This document shows positions 38,217 through 47,028 of a stretch of 64,000 bases of DNA, in pieces (position 1 is the first letter of the stretch; each line of letters begins with the position of its first letter). The stretch covers positions 60,737-124,736 of the forward strand of contig CAZACZ010000003.1 in assembly GCA_964483695.1 (NCBI GenBank), in the 5' to 3' direction. Position numbers and translations under genes: made by a program. Source of the stretch: CAZACZ01 sp964483695 (GTDB lineage Bacteria > Deinococcota > Deinococci > Deinococcales > Trueperaceae). A model generated the notes under the pieces. It worked only from the letters and a program-made list of their open reading frames with translations. It was not told where the DNA came from and did not search any database.

Positions 38217-38966
38217 ATGCTCATGACGGTCCGGGTGTTATCGGAGCAGGGCCCGGTGCGGGTCGAGCTTGCCCGCTGGAAAGACCGCCTGGTGGTGGTC
38301 AAGAGCCTGCGCGGGTTCCACCCGTTGTTCCGTCAGCGCCTCGAGCGCGAGGCGGCGGTCGTCGGCAAGCTGCGGCACGACAACATCGTTCCGCTCCTCG
38401 GGGCGGAGGACGGTTCGCTGATCTACGCGTACTGCCCAGGCGTGAGCCTGCAGGAGGCGCTCGACCGCGGTCCGCTGCGGCCGCGTCGAAGCGCCAAGAT
38501 CATCGCCGACGTGCTGTCGGCCCTGGCGTACGCGCACGCCCAGGGCGTGATCCACCTCGACGTCAAGCCGGGCAACATCCTCGTCAAAGGGGAGCGGGCC
38601 CTGCTGACCGACTTCGGCTTCGCCAAAGACCTCGGCCTCACCGCCATCACCAGCCAGGACATGATGATGGGAACGCCGAGCTACATGGCCCCCGAGCAGT
38701 TCCAGGGGGTGCGCACCGACCATCGATCCGACGTCTACGGCGCCGGCGCGGTGCTCTACCACATGCTCACCGGCGAGCCGCCCTACGGCAGCCAGGTGGT
38801 GCGCTTCCTCGCCGGCGACGACCGTGTCCCGCTCGCGCCGCTGCCGGCCGGCGCCGAACCGTACGGGCACGTCGTGCATCGCGCGTTGGCGCGCGACCCG
38901 GACCACCGCTTCGCCAGCGCCGAGGAGATGCTGAGCGCCGTCCGCAACGTGCTGCAGGCTGCCTGA
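38217..38966 (+). CDS. Hanks-type serine/threonine protein kinase, soluble
   Basis: This 249-residue protein is one kinase domain with no membrane segment or sensor domain. Visible parts are the ATP-binding lysine Lys29 (VVVKSL), an early glutamate in EREAAVV, catalytic HLDVKPGNIL (an HLD instead of HRD, so a non-RD kinase), DFGFAK, and SYMAPEQF with SDVYGAGAVLYHMLTG. The usual glycine-rich GxGxxG loop is not recognisable in the short N-terminus. ATG 38217 is chosen from the TAGATT box; a second ATG follows two codons later. It lies between comEC and holA. Confidence 0.9.
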   Translation: MLMTVRVLSEQGPVRVELARWKDRLVVVKSLRGFHPLFRQRLEREAAVVGKLRHDNIVPLLGAEDGSLIYAYCPGVSLQEALDRGPLRPRRSAKIIADVLSALAYAHAQGVIHLDVKPGNILVKGERALLTDFGFAKDLGLTAITSQDMMMGTPSYMAPEQFQGVRTDHRSDVYGAGAVLYHMLTGEPPYGSQVVRFLAGDDRVPLAPLPAGAEPYGHVVHRALARDPDHRFASAEEMLSAVRNVLQAA

Positions 38967-38970
38967 CGCG

Positions 38971-39927
38971 ATGGTGCTCGCGTACACCGGCGATCCGTTC
39001 TTGGTGCGGCGCGCGGCGCGTTCCGCGTTGCGCGAGCACGGCGTCGACCCGGCCGGCGTGACGGAGCTCGGGGAAGGCCTACGGCCGGAGACGGTCCTCG
39101 ACCTCGCCTCGCAGGGTGGCCTGTTCGGCCAGGCGGCGCTGCTGGTCGATTTCGCCGAGGCGTTCCAAGGGCAGGCGGGCGTGCGTCCGCGCAACGAACT
39201 GATGAAGGCGCTCGAGCGCGTGCCGGACGACGCTGTCGTGGTGGTGCTCGACCCCGACGCCACGCCGGCGCGGCAGAAGGCGTTCCAGGCGCTCGGCGAG
39301 CACCATCACCTGCCCACCCCGCGCTTCGAGCGCTTGCCGCGCTGGATCGCGGCGGAACTCGACGCCGCCGGCGTGCGCTACCGGCGCGACGTGCCGAGCG
39401 TCCTGGCCGAGCTGTTCGGGGAAGACCCGGCGGCCATCGCGTCGGAGGTGCAGAAGCTGGCCGCGCTCGACGAGGCGTTCGACGCCGAACGGGTACGCGC
39501 ACTGGTGAACCGCCCCGTCGTCCACGACGCGTTCGACCTCATCGCGGCGATGGCCGAGGGTGACGCCGCCGCCGCCATGGCCATCGCGCGCCAGTTGCTG
39601 GACGAAGGGGAGGCGCCGCAGCGCGTCTTCGGTGCGCTGGTGTGGCAGTTCCAGTTGGTGGCGCGCGCCGTGGCCCTGCTGGAGCGCGAGCGGCCGCGCA
39701 AGGTGAGCGTCTCCGCGGCCGCGGCCACGCTCAAGGCCAACCCGAAGGCGGCCCAGCGCGCACTGGACCTGGCTGCCGGCCTCGACGAGGCGACGCTGAC
39801 GCAAGCGCTCACCGAGCTGGTGGATCAGGACGTGCGCGGCAAGAGCGGCGGGGACGCCGAACTGGCGCTCGAGACGGCGGTGGTGCGCTTGGCGCGGTAC
39901 TGGCGGCGCGAGGCGGCTGCGCGCTGA
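38971..39927 (+). CDS. holA: DNA polymerase III subunit delta
   Basis: HolA opens the beta clamp as part of the clamp loader. The 318-residue product has the three-domain delta layout without a Walker motif: YTGDPFLVRRAARSAL at the start, a middle segment PTPRFERLPRWIAAEL, and the C-terminal helices with LVWQFQLVARAVALLER. Sequence conservation in this family is low, so the call also rests on position: holA next to comEC is a common arrangement. It starts four bases after the kinase stop and is probably co-transcribed. Confidence 0.88.
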   Translation: MVLAYTGDPFLVRRAARSALREHGVDPAGVTELGEGLRPETVLDLASQGGLFGQAALLVDFAEAFQGQAGVRPRNELMKALERVPDDAVVVVLDPDATPARQKAFQALGEHHHLPTPRFERLPRWIAAELDAAGVRYRRDVPSVLAELFGEDPAAIASEVQKLAALDEAFDAERVRALVNRPVVHDAFDLIAAMAEGDAAAAMAIARQLLDEGEAPQRVFGALVWQFQLVARAVALLERERPRKVSVSAAAATLKANPKAAQRALDLAAGLDEATLTQALTELVDQDVRGKSGGDAELALETAVVRLARYWRREAAAR

Positions 39928-39959
39928 GGAGCGCCGTGCGACGGTACGCGCCGACCGCC

Positions 39960-41435
39960 TCAGGACCGGTCGGGTTCCCCGACGTGGCGGTCGGGCGGCG
40001 CCGCGGCGCGGTAGCGTCGGTACGCTTCCGTCAGCGCGGGGTCGGGCCGCGGTTCGATCACGTCGGCGACTACCAGGCGGGGCCGGACGTCGGAACCCAG
40101 CGCCCGCCACGCCAGCAACGCCGCGCCGTGGGCCGCTCCGTGCTCGTCCCGCAAACGGGCGATCGGTAGGTTCACCACGTCGGCCAGCAGCTGCACCCAG
40201 AACCGCGACCGGCTGCCGCCTCCGGTGGCGACCAGCGTCTCGAGGGCGACCAGCGGGCGCATCACGTCGTAGGCGTGCCCGATGCTGAAGGCCACGCCCT
40301 CGAAGACCGAGCGCGTCAGGTCGTCGGCGGTGGTCGCTAGGCTCAGGCCGCGCCACGCGCCGCGCAAGTCGGGGTCGAGGTACGGCGTGCGTTCGCCGGC
40401 GAGGTACGGGTGGAACGTCACCCCGCGCGCCCCGACGGGGCTGGCGGCGGCGCGGTCGGCCAACGTCGCCGCGTTCGAGGAAGGGAACAGCGTCCGTTCC
40501 AGCCAGGCGAGGCTGCCGGCGGCCGCGAGCGTCACGCCCATCAGTAGGTAGCCGCCGTCGGCGTGGGCGAACAGGTGCGCCCGACCGTGCGGCTCGGGCG
40601 TCGGCCGCGCCAAGGGCGCTTGCAGAACGCCGGACGTGCCGAGCGACACGCTGCCACGACCGAGATGGGCGCTGGTGATGCCCAGGCCCGTGGCGGCGGC
40701 GGCGTTGTCGCCGGCGCCCGCGACGACCGGGAGGCCCTCCGGCAGGCCGGTGGCACGCGCCGCTTCGGCGTGGAGACGTCCGACGATGGTGGCGGAGGCG
40801 ACCAGCGGCGGGTACAGGCCGGCGTCCAGACCGAGTGCGCGCAGCACCGCTTCGTCCCAGCGCCCCGCGCGCAGGTCGTAGGCGTTGGACCCCGACGCGT
40901 CGGTCGGCTCGGCGACCCGTTCGCCCGTCAGCCGGTACGTCATGTAGTCCTTGGGGAAGAGCACGCTGCGCGTACGCGCGAACGCCTCGGGCTCGTGCCG
41001 CCGCAGCCACACCAGCTTGGCGAGCTGGAACCCGGTGATGGCCGGGTTGCCGCCGCGCGCCACCAGGTCGTTGCGCGCCACCGCCGCCTCGATCTCGGCG
41101 ACGGCGTCCTCGGTGCGCTGGTCGTTCCACAGGATGGGGTTGCGTACCACCGCTCCGTCGGCGTCGAGCGCCACCATGCCGTGCATCTGGCCGGTCATCG
41201 CCAGGGCCTCGGGAGGGCGGGGAAGATGCCGCGCCACCTGCGCCAAGGCGGCGCCCGCGGCCGACCACCAGGCGTCGGCAGCCTGCTCCGTCCAGCCGGG
41301 TCGTGGGGTCAGCAGCGGGTAGGCGACCTCGTGCTCGGCCAGGACCGCGGCGCTCTCGTCGATGGCGGTGGCCTTCGCGCCGCTGGTGCCGATGTCGAGG
41401 CCGATCACGCTGCGTTCGCCCGCTCCGCTGGTCAT
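39960..41435 (-). CDS. xylB: Xylulokinase
   Basis: XylB phosphorylates xylulose to xylulose 5-phosphate. The 491-residue FGGY-family kinase has GLDIGTSGAKATAID, MTGQMHGMVALD (with the xylulokinase-type MHG), WNDQRTEDAV, GAGDNAAAATG and the C-terminal VATGGGSRSRFWVQLLAD. GGAGGA lies five bases before the ATG at 41435, so the in-frame extension to 41462 is rejected. It is the last gene of the sugar operon, 64 bases after xylA. Confidence 0.95.
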   Translation of the reverse strand: MTSGAGERSVIGLDIGTSGAKATAIDESAAVLAEHEVAYPLLTPRPGWTEQAADAWWSAAGAALAQVARHLPRPPEALAMTGQMHGMVALDADGAVVRNPILWNDQRTEDAVAEIEAAVARNDLVARGGNPAITGFQLAKLVWLRRHEPEAFARTRSVLFPKDYMTYRLTGERVAEPTDASGSNAYDLRAGRWDEAVLRALGLDAGLYPPLVASATIVGRLHAEAARATGLPEGLPVVAGAGDNAAAATGLGITSAHLGRGSVSLGTSGVLQAPLARPTPEPHGRAHLFAHADGGYLLMGVTLAAAGSLAWLERTLFPSSNAATLADRAAASPVGARGVTFHPYLAGERTPYLDPDLRGAWRGLSLATTADDLTRSVFEGVAFSIGHAYDVMRPLVALETLVATGGGSRSRFWVQLLADVVNLPIARLRDEHGAAHGAALLAWRALGSDVRPRLVVADVIEPRPDPALTEAYRRYRAAAPPDRHVGEPDRS

Positions 41436-41499
41436 GCCGTTCCTCCGGGGCATCCTGGGCACCCGTCGTTCTCCGTCGCGACCGGTCGACGCCGATCGT

Positions 41500-42657
41500 T
41501 CAACGCGCTCCGGTGAGGTGATCGACGACGATCTGGTCGATGCGTTCGAGGTTCGGACCGCGGCGACGCAACGCGTCGAGGTCGAAGGGGTGCCCCTTGA
41601 GCGCAGCGGCGGCGGCAGGGGCGTAGGGCAGGTACGGCGGCAAGCCGGGGTCCTCGACGCGGTACGCCGCGAGGAGCTCGACGTACTCGGCGTCGTGCGC
41701 CAGCGCCTCGGCCTTGTGTTTGAGGATCAGGTAGCTGCGCATGCAGCCCTTCGCGAACTCCCACACCCCCGCCTCGTCCTCCGTGCGGAGCGCGTGCGCG
41801 TCGAAGTGCCGGGGTCCGTCGTAATGCTGCTCGAGCAGCTTGACGGTGAACAGCGCCGCCTTGAGGTTCTCCGCGCCGAACCGCAGGTCCTGGTCGAAGC
41901 GGCTCATCTTCTGGTCGTTCAGGTCGACGTGGAACAGCTTGCCGGCGTCGATCGCCTGTGCCAAGGCGTGCGGGAAGCTGAGGCCCGCCATCGTCTCGTG
42001 GGCGAACTCCGGGTTCACCCCGACCATCTCCGGTCGTTCCAATGTGGCGATGAAGCCGAGCGCGGCGCCGACGTTCGGGAGGAAGGCGTCGCCGCGCGGC
42101 TCGTTCGGTTTCGGCTCGAGCGCGAAGCGAAGCGCGTAGCCTTGGTCGACGGCGTAGGCGCACAGGAAGTCGAGCGCCTCGCGGTACCAGGCGAGCGCGT
42201 CGACGAGCTTGCCGGCGCCGTCGACCTCGCTGCCCTCGCGTCCGCCCCAGAAGACGTACGTGCGCGCGCCCAGCTCGACGCCGAGGTCCATGGCGCGCAT
42301 CGTCTTCTGCAAGGCGTAGGCGCGCACGCGCGCGTCGGCGCTGGTGAACGCGCCGTCCTTGAAGACCGGGTCGGTGAAGAGGTTGGTGGTGGCCATCGGC
42401 ACGACCATCCCGTGGTCGTCGAGCGCCTGGCGGAACGTGCGCACGATGCGGTCGCGCTCCTGGCTGCTGCTGCCCGGCGGGATCAGGTCGTCGTCATGGA
42501 AGTTGACGCCCCAGGCGCCCAGTGCGGCCAGCTTCTCGACGCTGCGCACGGGGTCGAGCGGTGGACGGGTGGGAAGGCCGAACGGGTCGCGCCCGACGTT
42601 GCCGACCGTCCACAACCCGAAACTGAAGCGGTGCTCGGGCTTGGGAAGCAGGTCCAT
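41500..42657 (-). CDS. xylA: Xylose isomerase (class I, Thermus/actinobacterial type)
   Basis: XylA converts xylose to xylulose. The 385-residue length and opening RFSFGLWTVGNVGRDPFG match the shorter class I enzymes. Metal and catalytic residues are visible in WGVNFHDDDLIPP (active-site His), LEPKPNEPRGD, VGVNPEFAHETMAGL and LNDQKMSRFDQDLRFG. The ATG at 42657 has GGAGG six bases upstream and lies two bases after the stop of the oxidoreductase gene. xylB follows, so the locus provides the isomerase route for xylose. Confidence 0.96.
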   Translation of the reverse strand: MDLLPKPEHRFSFGLWTVGNVGRDPFGLPTRPPLDPVRSVEKLAALGAWGVNFHDDDLIPPGSSSQERDRIVRTFRQALDDHGMVVPMATTNLFTDPVFKDGAFTSADARVRAYALQKTMRAMDLGVELGARTYVFWGGREGSEVDGAGKLVDALAWYREALDFLCAYAVDQGYALRFALEPKPNEPRGDAFLPNVGAALGFIATLERPEMVGVNPEFAHETMAGLSFPHALAQAIDAGKLFHVDLNDQKMSRFDQDLRFGAENLKAALFTVKLLEQHYDGPRHFDAHALRTEDEAGVWEFAKGCMRSYLILKHKAEALAHDAEYVELLAAYRVEDPGLPPYLPYAPAAAAALKGHPFDLDALRRRGPNLERIDQIVVDHLTGAR

Positions 42658-42659
42658 GG

Positions 42660-43886
42660 TCACCCTCCGTGACCGCGAACGGGGCCCTCGAACGGCGTCC
42701 ACTTCGCGTCGGACGCACTGGAGGCCACCGCGGCCTCGATGAACGCCACGCCTCTGGCGCCATCGAGCACGGTGGGGAAGTCGGGCGCGCTGCCGTCCGT
42801 CTTCGCAGCGCCGCCACCGAGGCCACCGCTCGCGGCCGCAGCTGCCGCGCCGCCGCGGCGCGCGACGATGGCGGACGCGACGTTGGTGTAGACGTTGGCG
42901 AACGCTTCGATGAACGCCTCGGGGTGGCCGGACGGCAGGCGCGAGTTGGCCTGCGCCGCCGCGCCGAGGTACGCCCCGCCGTTGCGCGTCAGGATGCGCG
43001 TGGGGCCGTCGAGGGTCTTGTGCACCAAGCGGTTGGGGTCCTCCTGCCGCCAACCGAGGCTTCCGCTGGTGCCGTAGACGCGGACGTGCAGGTCGTTCTC
43101 CTCGCCGACCTCGACCTGGCTGGCGATCAGCACGCCTTTGGCGCCGCCGCGGAAGCGCAGCAGCAGGTTGGCGTCGTCGTCGAGGCGGCGACCCGGGACG
43201 AACGAGGTGAGGTCGGCGCAGAGCGCCTCGAGCTCGAGCCCGGTGATGGTGGCGACGAGGTTCTCTGCGTGGCTGCCGATGTCGCCGATGGCGCCGCCGG
43301 CGCCCGAGCGCGCGGGGTCGGTGCGCCAGGCCGCCTGCTTGGCGCCGGTGTCCTCGAGCTTGGTGGCGAGCCAGCCCTGGTTGTACTCGACGATCACCTT
43401 GCGGATCTCGCCGATGGCGCCTTCGCGCACCAGCCGGCGCGCTTCCTTCACCAACGGGTAGCCGGTGTAGTTGTACGTCACCGCGAAGACCGTGCCGGCG
43501 GCCTCGACGGCGCGCACGAGCTCGGCGGCCTGACGCGAGTCCAGCACCATCGGCTTGTCGCACACGACGTGGAAGCCCGCCTCGGTGAAGGCCAACGCCA
43601 CCGGATGGTGCACGTGGTTGGGGGTGACGATGGCGACGGCGTCGATGCGCTCCCCCTCGGGCAGGGCGCGCTCGCGTTCGAGCATCTCCTCCCAGGTCGG
43701 GTAGACGCGTGGCAGGCCGATCGCCTTGCCGCTCTCGAGGGCACGGTCCGGCGTGCTGGAGAGCGCTCCCGCCACGAGGTCCCACGCCCCGTCGAGGCGC
43801 GCCGCCATCCGGTGCACCGCCCCGATGAAAGCGTCCTTGCCGCCGCCCACCATGCCGAGCTTCAGCGGGACCGCGGGTTCACGCAT
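42660..43886 (-). CDS. Gfo/Idh/MocA-family NAD(P)-dependent oxidoreductase
   Basis: The 408-residue product has an N-terminal Rossmann domain (LKLGMVGGGKDAFIGAVHR), the family signature CDKPMVLDSRQAAELV and a C-terminal alpha/beta sheet domain; DIGSHAENLV carries the catalytic-site histidine. Such enzymes oxidise sugars or inositols, often the 3-hydroxyl of glycosides, and commonly pair with TIM-barrel isomerases like the one encoded just upstream. A Gly/Ala-rich insert (about residues 345-375) is unusual. ATG 43886 has GGGAGG six bases upstream and overlaps the upstream gene by eight bases. The substrate is unknown. Confidence 0.9.
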   Translation of the reverse strand: MREPAVPLKLGMVGGGKDAFIGAVHRMAARLDGAWDLVAGALSSTPDRALESGKAIGLPRVYPTWEEMLERERALPEGERIDAVAIVTPNHVHHPVALAFTEAGFHVVCDKPMVLDSRQAAELVRAVEAAGTVFAVTYNYTGYPLVKEARRLVREGAIGEIRKVIVEYNQGWLATKLEDTGAKQAAWRTDPARSGAGGAIGDIGSHAENLVATITGLELEALCADLTSFVPGRRLDDDANLLLRFRGGAKGVLIASQVEVGEENDLHVRVYGTSGSLGWRQEDPNRLVHKTLDGPTRILTRNGGAYLGAAAQANSRLPSGHPEAFIEAFANVYTNVASAIVARRGGAAAAAASGGLGGGAAKTDGSAPDFPTVLDGARGVAFIEAAVASSASDAKWTPFEGPVRGHGG

Positions 43887-44892
43887 CGTCGGCCTCCCGT
43901 CCGAACGCCGCGTCGAACGCGCCGGCGGGCGGTTCGAAGTCGAGCGAGCGCACGAACGCCGCGCTCTCGCTGGCGCCATGCACCCGGTCCATGCGGCTGT
44001 CTTCCCACTCGACGGACAGCGGCCCGCGGTAGCCGATGTCGTTGAGCGCCACGATGATCTCCTCGAAGTCGACGTCGCCTCGGCCCACGCTGCGGAAGTC
44101 CCAGTAGCGGGCCGCGTCGCCGAACGAGGTATGGCCGCCGAACACGCCGACGGTGCCGTCGCCGCGCCCCCACCAGACGTCCTTCATGTGGACGTGCACG
44201 ATGCGCGGAGCGAAGCGCCGGAGGAAGCCGACGTAGTCGACGCCCTGGTAGGCAAGGTGCGACGGGTCGTAGTTGAAGCCGAAGCGGGCGTGCCCGCCGA
44301 CGGCGTTCACGGCGCGTTCGGCGCTGGCGGAGTCGAAGGCGATCTCGGTGGGGTGCACCTCGAGCGCGAAGTTCACGTCGACCTCGGCGAACGTCTCGAG
44401 GATGGGGCCGAAGCGCCGGCCGAACTCCTGGAACCCGCGCTCCCAGTACTCCTGGCTGGTGGGAGGGAAGGCGTATAGCGAGTGCCAGATGGGGCTTCCG
44501 GTGAATCCCGTGACGACCCCGGCGCCGAGCGCCTTGGCGGCGCGCGCGGTGTCGGCGAGCTCCTTCGCGGCCCGCTGCCGGACGCCTTCCGGGTCGCCGT
44601 CGCCCCATACGTGCGGCGGAAGGATGGCTTGGTGCCGTTCGTCGATGCGGTCGCACACGGCCTGGCCCACCAGGTGGTTGCCGATGGCGAAGAGCGCCAG
44701 GCCGTGGTCGGCGAGCAGCTCGCGGCGCTCCTTGGCGTACGCGGGCTCGCCGACGGCGCGGCGCACGTCGAGGTGGTCGCCCCAGCAGGCCAGCTCGAGG
44801 CCGTCGTAGCCCATCTCCTTGGCCAGCGGGGCGAGCTCGGCGAGGGGCATGTCGGCCCATTGACCGGTGAACAGCGTGACCGGCCTAGCCAT
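43879..44892 (-). CDS. TIM-barrel sugar phosphate isomerase/epimerase
   Basis: This 337-residue protein belongs to the xylose isomerase-like TIM-barrel (AP_endonuc_2) superfamily. Metal-site segments are visible: FALEVHPTEIAFD, FGFNYDPSHLAYQG, IVHVHMKDVWW and LSVEWEDSRMDR. It is not XylA, which is encoded further down. It probably isomerises or epimerises a sugar or keto-sugar together with the oxidoreductase it overlaps. AAAGGAG precedes the ATG at 44892. A long hairpin (44914-44953) lies between it and the binding-protein gene. Confidence 0.9.
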   Translation of the reverse strand: MARPVTLFTGQWADMPLAELAPLAKEMGYDGLELACWGDHLDVRRAVGEPAYAKERRELLADHGLALFAIGNHLVGQAVCDRIDERHQAILPPHVWGDGDPEGVRQRAAKELADTARAAKALGAGVVTGFTGSPIWHSLYAFPPTSQEYWERGFQEFGRRFGPILETFAEVDVNFALEVHPTEIAFDSASAERAVNAVGGHARFGFNYDPSHLAYQGVDYVGFLRRFAPRIVHVHMKDVWWGRGDGTVGVFGGHTSFGDAARYWDFRSVGRGDVDFEEIIVALNDIGYRGPLSVEWEDSRMDRVHGASESAAFVRSLDFEPPAGAFDAAFGREADDA

Positions 44893-44913
44893 GTCGTCTC
44901 CTTTCGGGGGGAG

Positions 44914-44953
44914 GCGGTCGTGGAGCGGCGCTTCGATGCCGCCCCACGACCGC
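44914..44953 (-). other. intercistronic hairpin between binding-protein and isomerase genes
   Basis: GCGGTCGTGG (44914-44923) pairs perfectly with CCACGACCGC (44944-44953), and an inner stem GCGGC/GCCGC adds five pairs after one mismatch. It follows the binding-protein stop by 18 bases. It may stop part of the transcripts or protect the upstream mRNA, which would raise binding-protein levels over the downstream enzymes. Confidence 0.6.
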
Positions 44954-44971
44954 GATCGTGGCGTCAGGCGT

Positions 44972-45913
44972 TCAGAACGGGGAGTCCGGGAAGTAGTAGC
45001 GCGCGGCGTTCTCGGGCGTGACCAAGGTGGCGTCGAGGATGTAGGTGCCCAACATCGGCGCGTCGGAGACGAAGTGCAACGCCGTGACCTCCATGGCGGT
45101 GGCGATCATCGCCGGCGGGTACATCACGTCGACCGGGATCAACGCGTCGCCGTCCAGCACGCGCTTGATCATCTCCTTCATGCCGGCGCCGCCGACCACG
45201 AACAGCTCGTCCTCGCGGCCCGCCTGGCGCAACGCTTCGATGACGCCGACGGCGATGTCGTCGTCCTGCGCCCAGACCGCGTCGATCTCGGGGAAGCGGG
45301 CCAGGAAGTCCTGCATCACGTCGAAGCCGTCGTCGCGGTTCCAGTTGGCGTAGGCGTTGTCGAGCACCTCGATGTCGGTGGTCTCGAGCACCTCCATGCA
45401 GGCGTTGAAGCGCTGGTCGTCGATGACGGTGGGGATCCCGCGCAGCACGACGATCTTGCCCTGGCCGCCGAGGCGCTCGGCGATGTACTCGCAGCTCACG
45501 CGGCCGAGGCCGGGGTTGTCGCCTGCGACGTAGATGTCCTCGATCCCCTCCTCGATCAGGCCACGGTCGACGACGGTGATGAACACGCCTTGGGCCTTGA
45601 CTTCGGCGACGGGGGCGGTGAGCGGGTCGGACTCGAACGGCAGGATGACGAGGGCGTCGATCTGGCTGACGGCCACGAGGTCCTGCAGGTCGTTGGCCTG
45701 CTCCTCGGAGCTGCCGGCGGTGGCGATGATGAAGTCGAGGTTCGGGTACTGCGCCTCGAGGCGCTTCTCGGCCTCGGCCGCCCAGTAGTTCACGCCGCCG
45801 GTCCAGCCGTGCGTGGCGGACGGGATGGACACGCCGATGACGGTCTTGTCCTGGGCGAAGCCGGTGGCAGCTAGGGCAGCGAGAGCGAGGACGATGGCGG
45901 TCTTGCGAAGCAT
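44972..45913 (-). CDS. sugar ABC transporter substrate-binding protein
   Basis: This 313-residue periplasmic-binding protein of the ribose/xylose type (Peripla_BP_4) has a signal peptide (MLRKTAIVLALAALAATGFA) without a lipobox cysteine. The family pattern follows: TVIGVSIPSATHGWTGGVNY, ILPFESDPLTAPV, DRGLIEEG and DAVWAQDDDIAVGVIEAL. It would capture the sugar for the permease and ATPase encoded upstream. AAGGAGG lies six bases before the ATG at 45913. The ligand cannot be read from sequence, but the operon suggests a pentose or a related sugar. Confidence 0.93.
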   Translation of the reverse strand: MLRKTAIVLALAALAATGFAQDKTVIGVSIPSATHGWTGGVNYWAAEAEKRLEAQYPNLDFIIATAGSSEEQANDLQDLVAVSQIDALVILPFESDPLTAPVAEVKAQGVFITVVDRGLIEEGIEDIYVAGDNPGLGRVSCEYIAERLGGQGKIVVLRGIPTVIDDQRFNACMEVLETTDIEVLDNAYANWNRDDGFDVMQDFLARFPEIDAVWAQDDDIAVGVIEALRQAGREDELFVVGGAGMKEMIKRVLDGDALIPVDVMYPPAMIATAMEVTALHFVSDAPMLGTYILDATLVTPENAARYYFPDSPF

Positions 45914-45986
45914 GGGGTTCCTCCTTCTGGTGGGAGCGTGCCCGCTTCGGGGCGCGCTGCGCGTGGCGGTCGTTGCGGTGCCGTGG

Positions 45987-46005
45987 CGCGCCCGCCGGGG
46001 GCGCG
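45987..46005 (-). other. small intercistronic hairpin between permease and binding-protein genes
   Basis: CGCGCCC pairs with GGGCGCG around a five-base loop in the 107-base gap before the binding-protein gene. With the larger hairpin at 44914 it flanks that gene on both sides. Confidence 0.35.
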
Positions 46006-46020
46006 GTGCCTCCCCTCCCT

Positions 46021-47028
46021 TCAGCCGCGGCGGCCGCGTTGCAGCAGGACAGCGCCGATGATGATGAGGCCCTGAACGGCTTGGTTCAGGTACTGGCTGA
46101 TCACGTCCGTGAGGTTCAAGACGTTGCCGATGGTGGTGAGCAGGAGCGCGCCGACGATGGTGCCCCAGACGTGGCCGGAGCCGCCCTTGAGGGCGGTGCC
46201 GCCGATGATGACGGCCGCGATGGCCTCGAGTTCCCACAACAGGCCGGTGGAGCCGGACGCCGACCCCAAGCGCGGGACGTAGATGATCACGGCGATGGCG
46301 ACGCACACCCCGGCGATGACGTAGGTGAGGGTCTTGACCAGGTTGACGCGGATGGCCGAGTAGCGCGCCACGTCGGCGTTCGAACCGATGGCCTGGACGT
46401 AGCGGCCGAAGCGCGTCCGGTGAAGCAGGATGCTGCCCACGATGGCGACCAGCGCGAAGATGATCACCGGCCACGGGACGCCGAGCAGGTACCCGTAGAA
46501 CGCCGGCCGGTAGGTGGCGCGCAGGCCGAGCTCGAGGGAGATCGTGCCGCCGTCGGCCAGGTACGTCACCAACGCCCGGTAGATGCCGAGCGTACCGAGC
46601 GTGACGATGAACGGCTCGATGCGTCCGCGGGTGATGGCGAACCCGTTCAGGAACCCGGCCACCAACCCGAGCACCAGCGCCAGCACCACCCCCAGTAGGA
46701 TGACGACGACGTTCGACGCGATGTCGTCGCTCCAGCGGTTCATCGCCAGGATCATGGCGCCGGCGATGAACGCCGCCATCGAGCCGACGGAGAGGTCGAT
46801 GCCACCCGCGATGATGACGAACGTGGCGCCGACGGCGATGATGCCGATGAACGAGGAGCGCGTCAGCACGTTCAACAGGTTGTTGGACGACAGGAACACC
46901 GGGTTGATCAGCGCACCCAGCACGAACAGCGCGACCAGGCCCAGCAGGGGCGTGAACGTCTGCCAGTCGATGCGCCGCAGCAGGCGCGTGACGGCGCTAG
47001 GCGACCGCGTCGCCGAGGGTGTCTCCAT
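46021..47028 (-). CDS. sugar ABC transporter permease (RbsC/XylH type)
   Basis: The 335-residue membrane protein has about nine to ten helices and the family marker GATFVIIAGGIDLSVGSMAAF, then ITRGRIEPFIVTLGTLGIYR and GGTALKGGSGHVWGTIVGAL. It forms the pore of a ribose/xylose-type importer. The first 32 coding bases overlap the end of the ATPase gene, with AAGGGGAC upstream of the ATG. It works with the ATPase at 46997 and the binding protein at 44972. Confidence 0.94.
   Translation of the reverse strand: METPSATRSPSAVTRLLRRIDWQTFTPLLGLVALFVLGALINPVFLSSNNLLNVLTRSSFIGIIAVGATFVIIAGGIDLSVGSMAAFIAGAMILAMNRWSDDIASNVVVILLGVVLALVLGLVAGFLNGFAITRGRIEPFIVTLGTLGIYRALVTYLADGGTISLELGLRATYRPAFYGYLLGVPWPVIIFALVAIVGSILLHRTRFGRYVQAIGSNADVARYSAIRVNLVKTLTYVIAGVCVAIAVIIYVPRLGSASGSTGLLWELEAIAAVIIGGTALKGGSGHVWGTIVGALLLTTIGNVLNLTDVISQYLNQAVQGLIIIGAVLLQRGRRG

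Noticed and set aside
43879..44892. The TIM-barrel protein as xylose isomerase
   Set aside because: It lacks the XylA motifs such as FGLWTVG and DQDLRFG, which are present in the gene at 41500; it belongs to the wider isomerase/epimerase superfamily.
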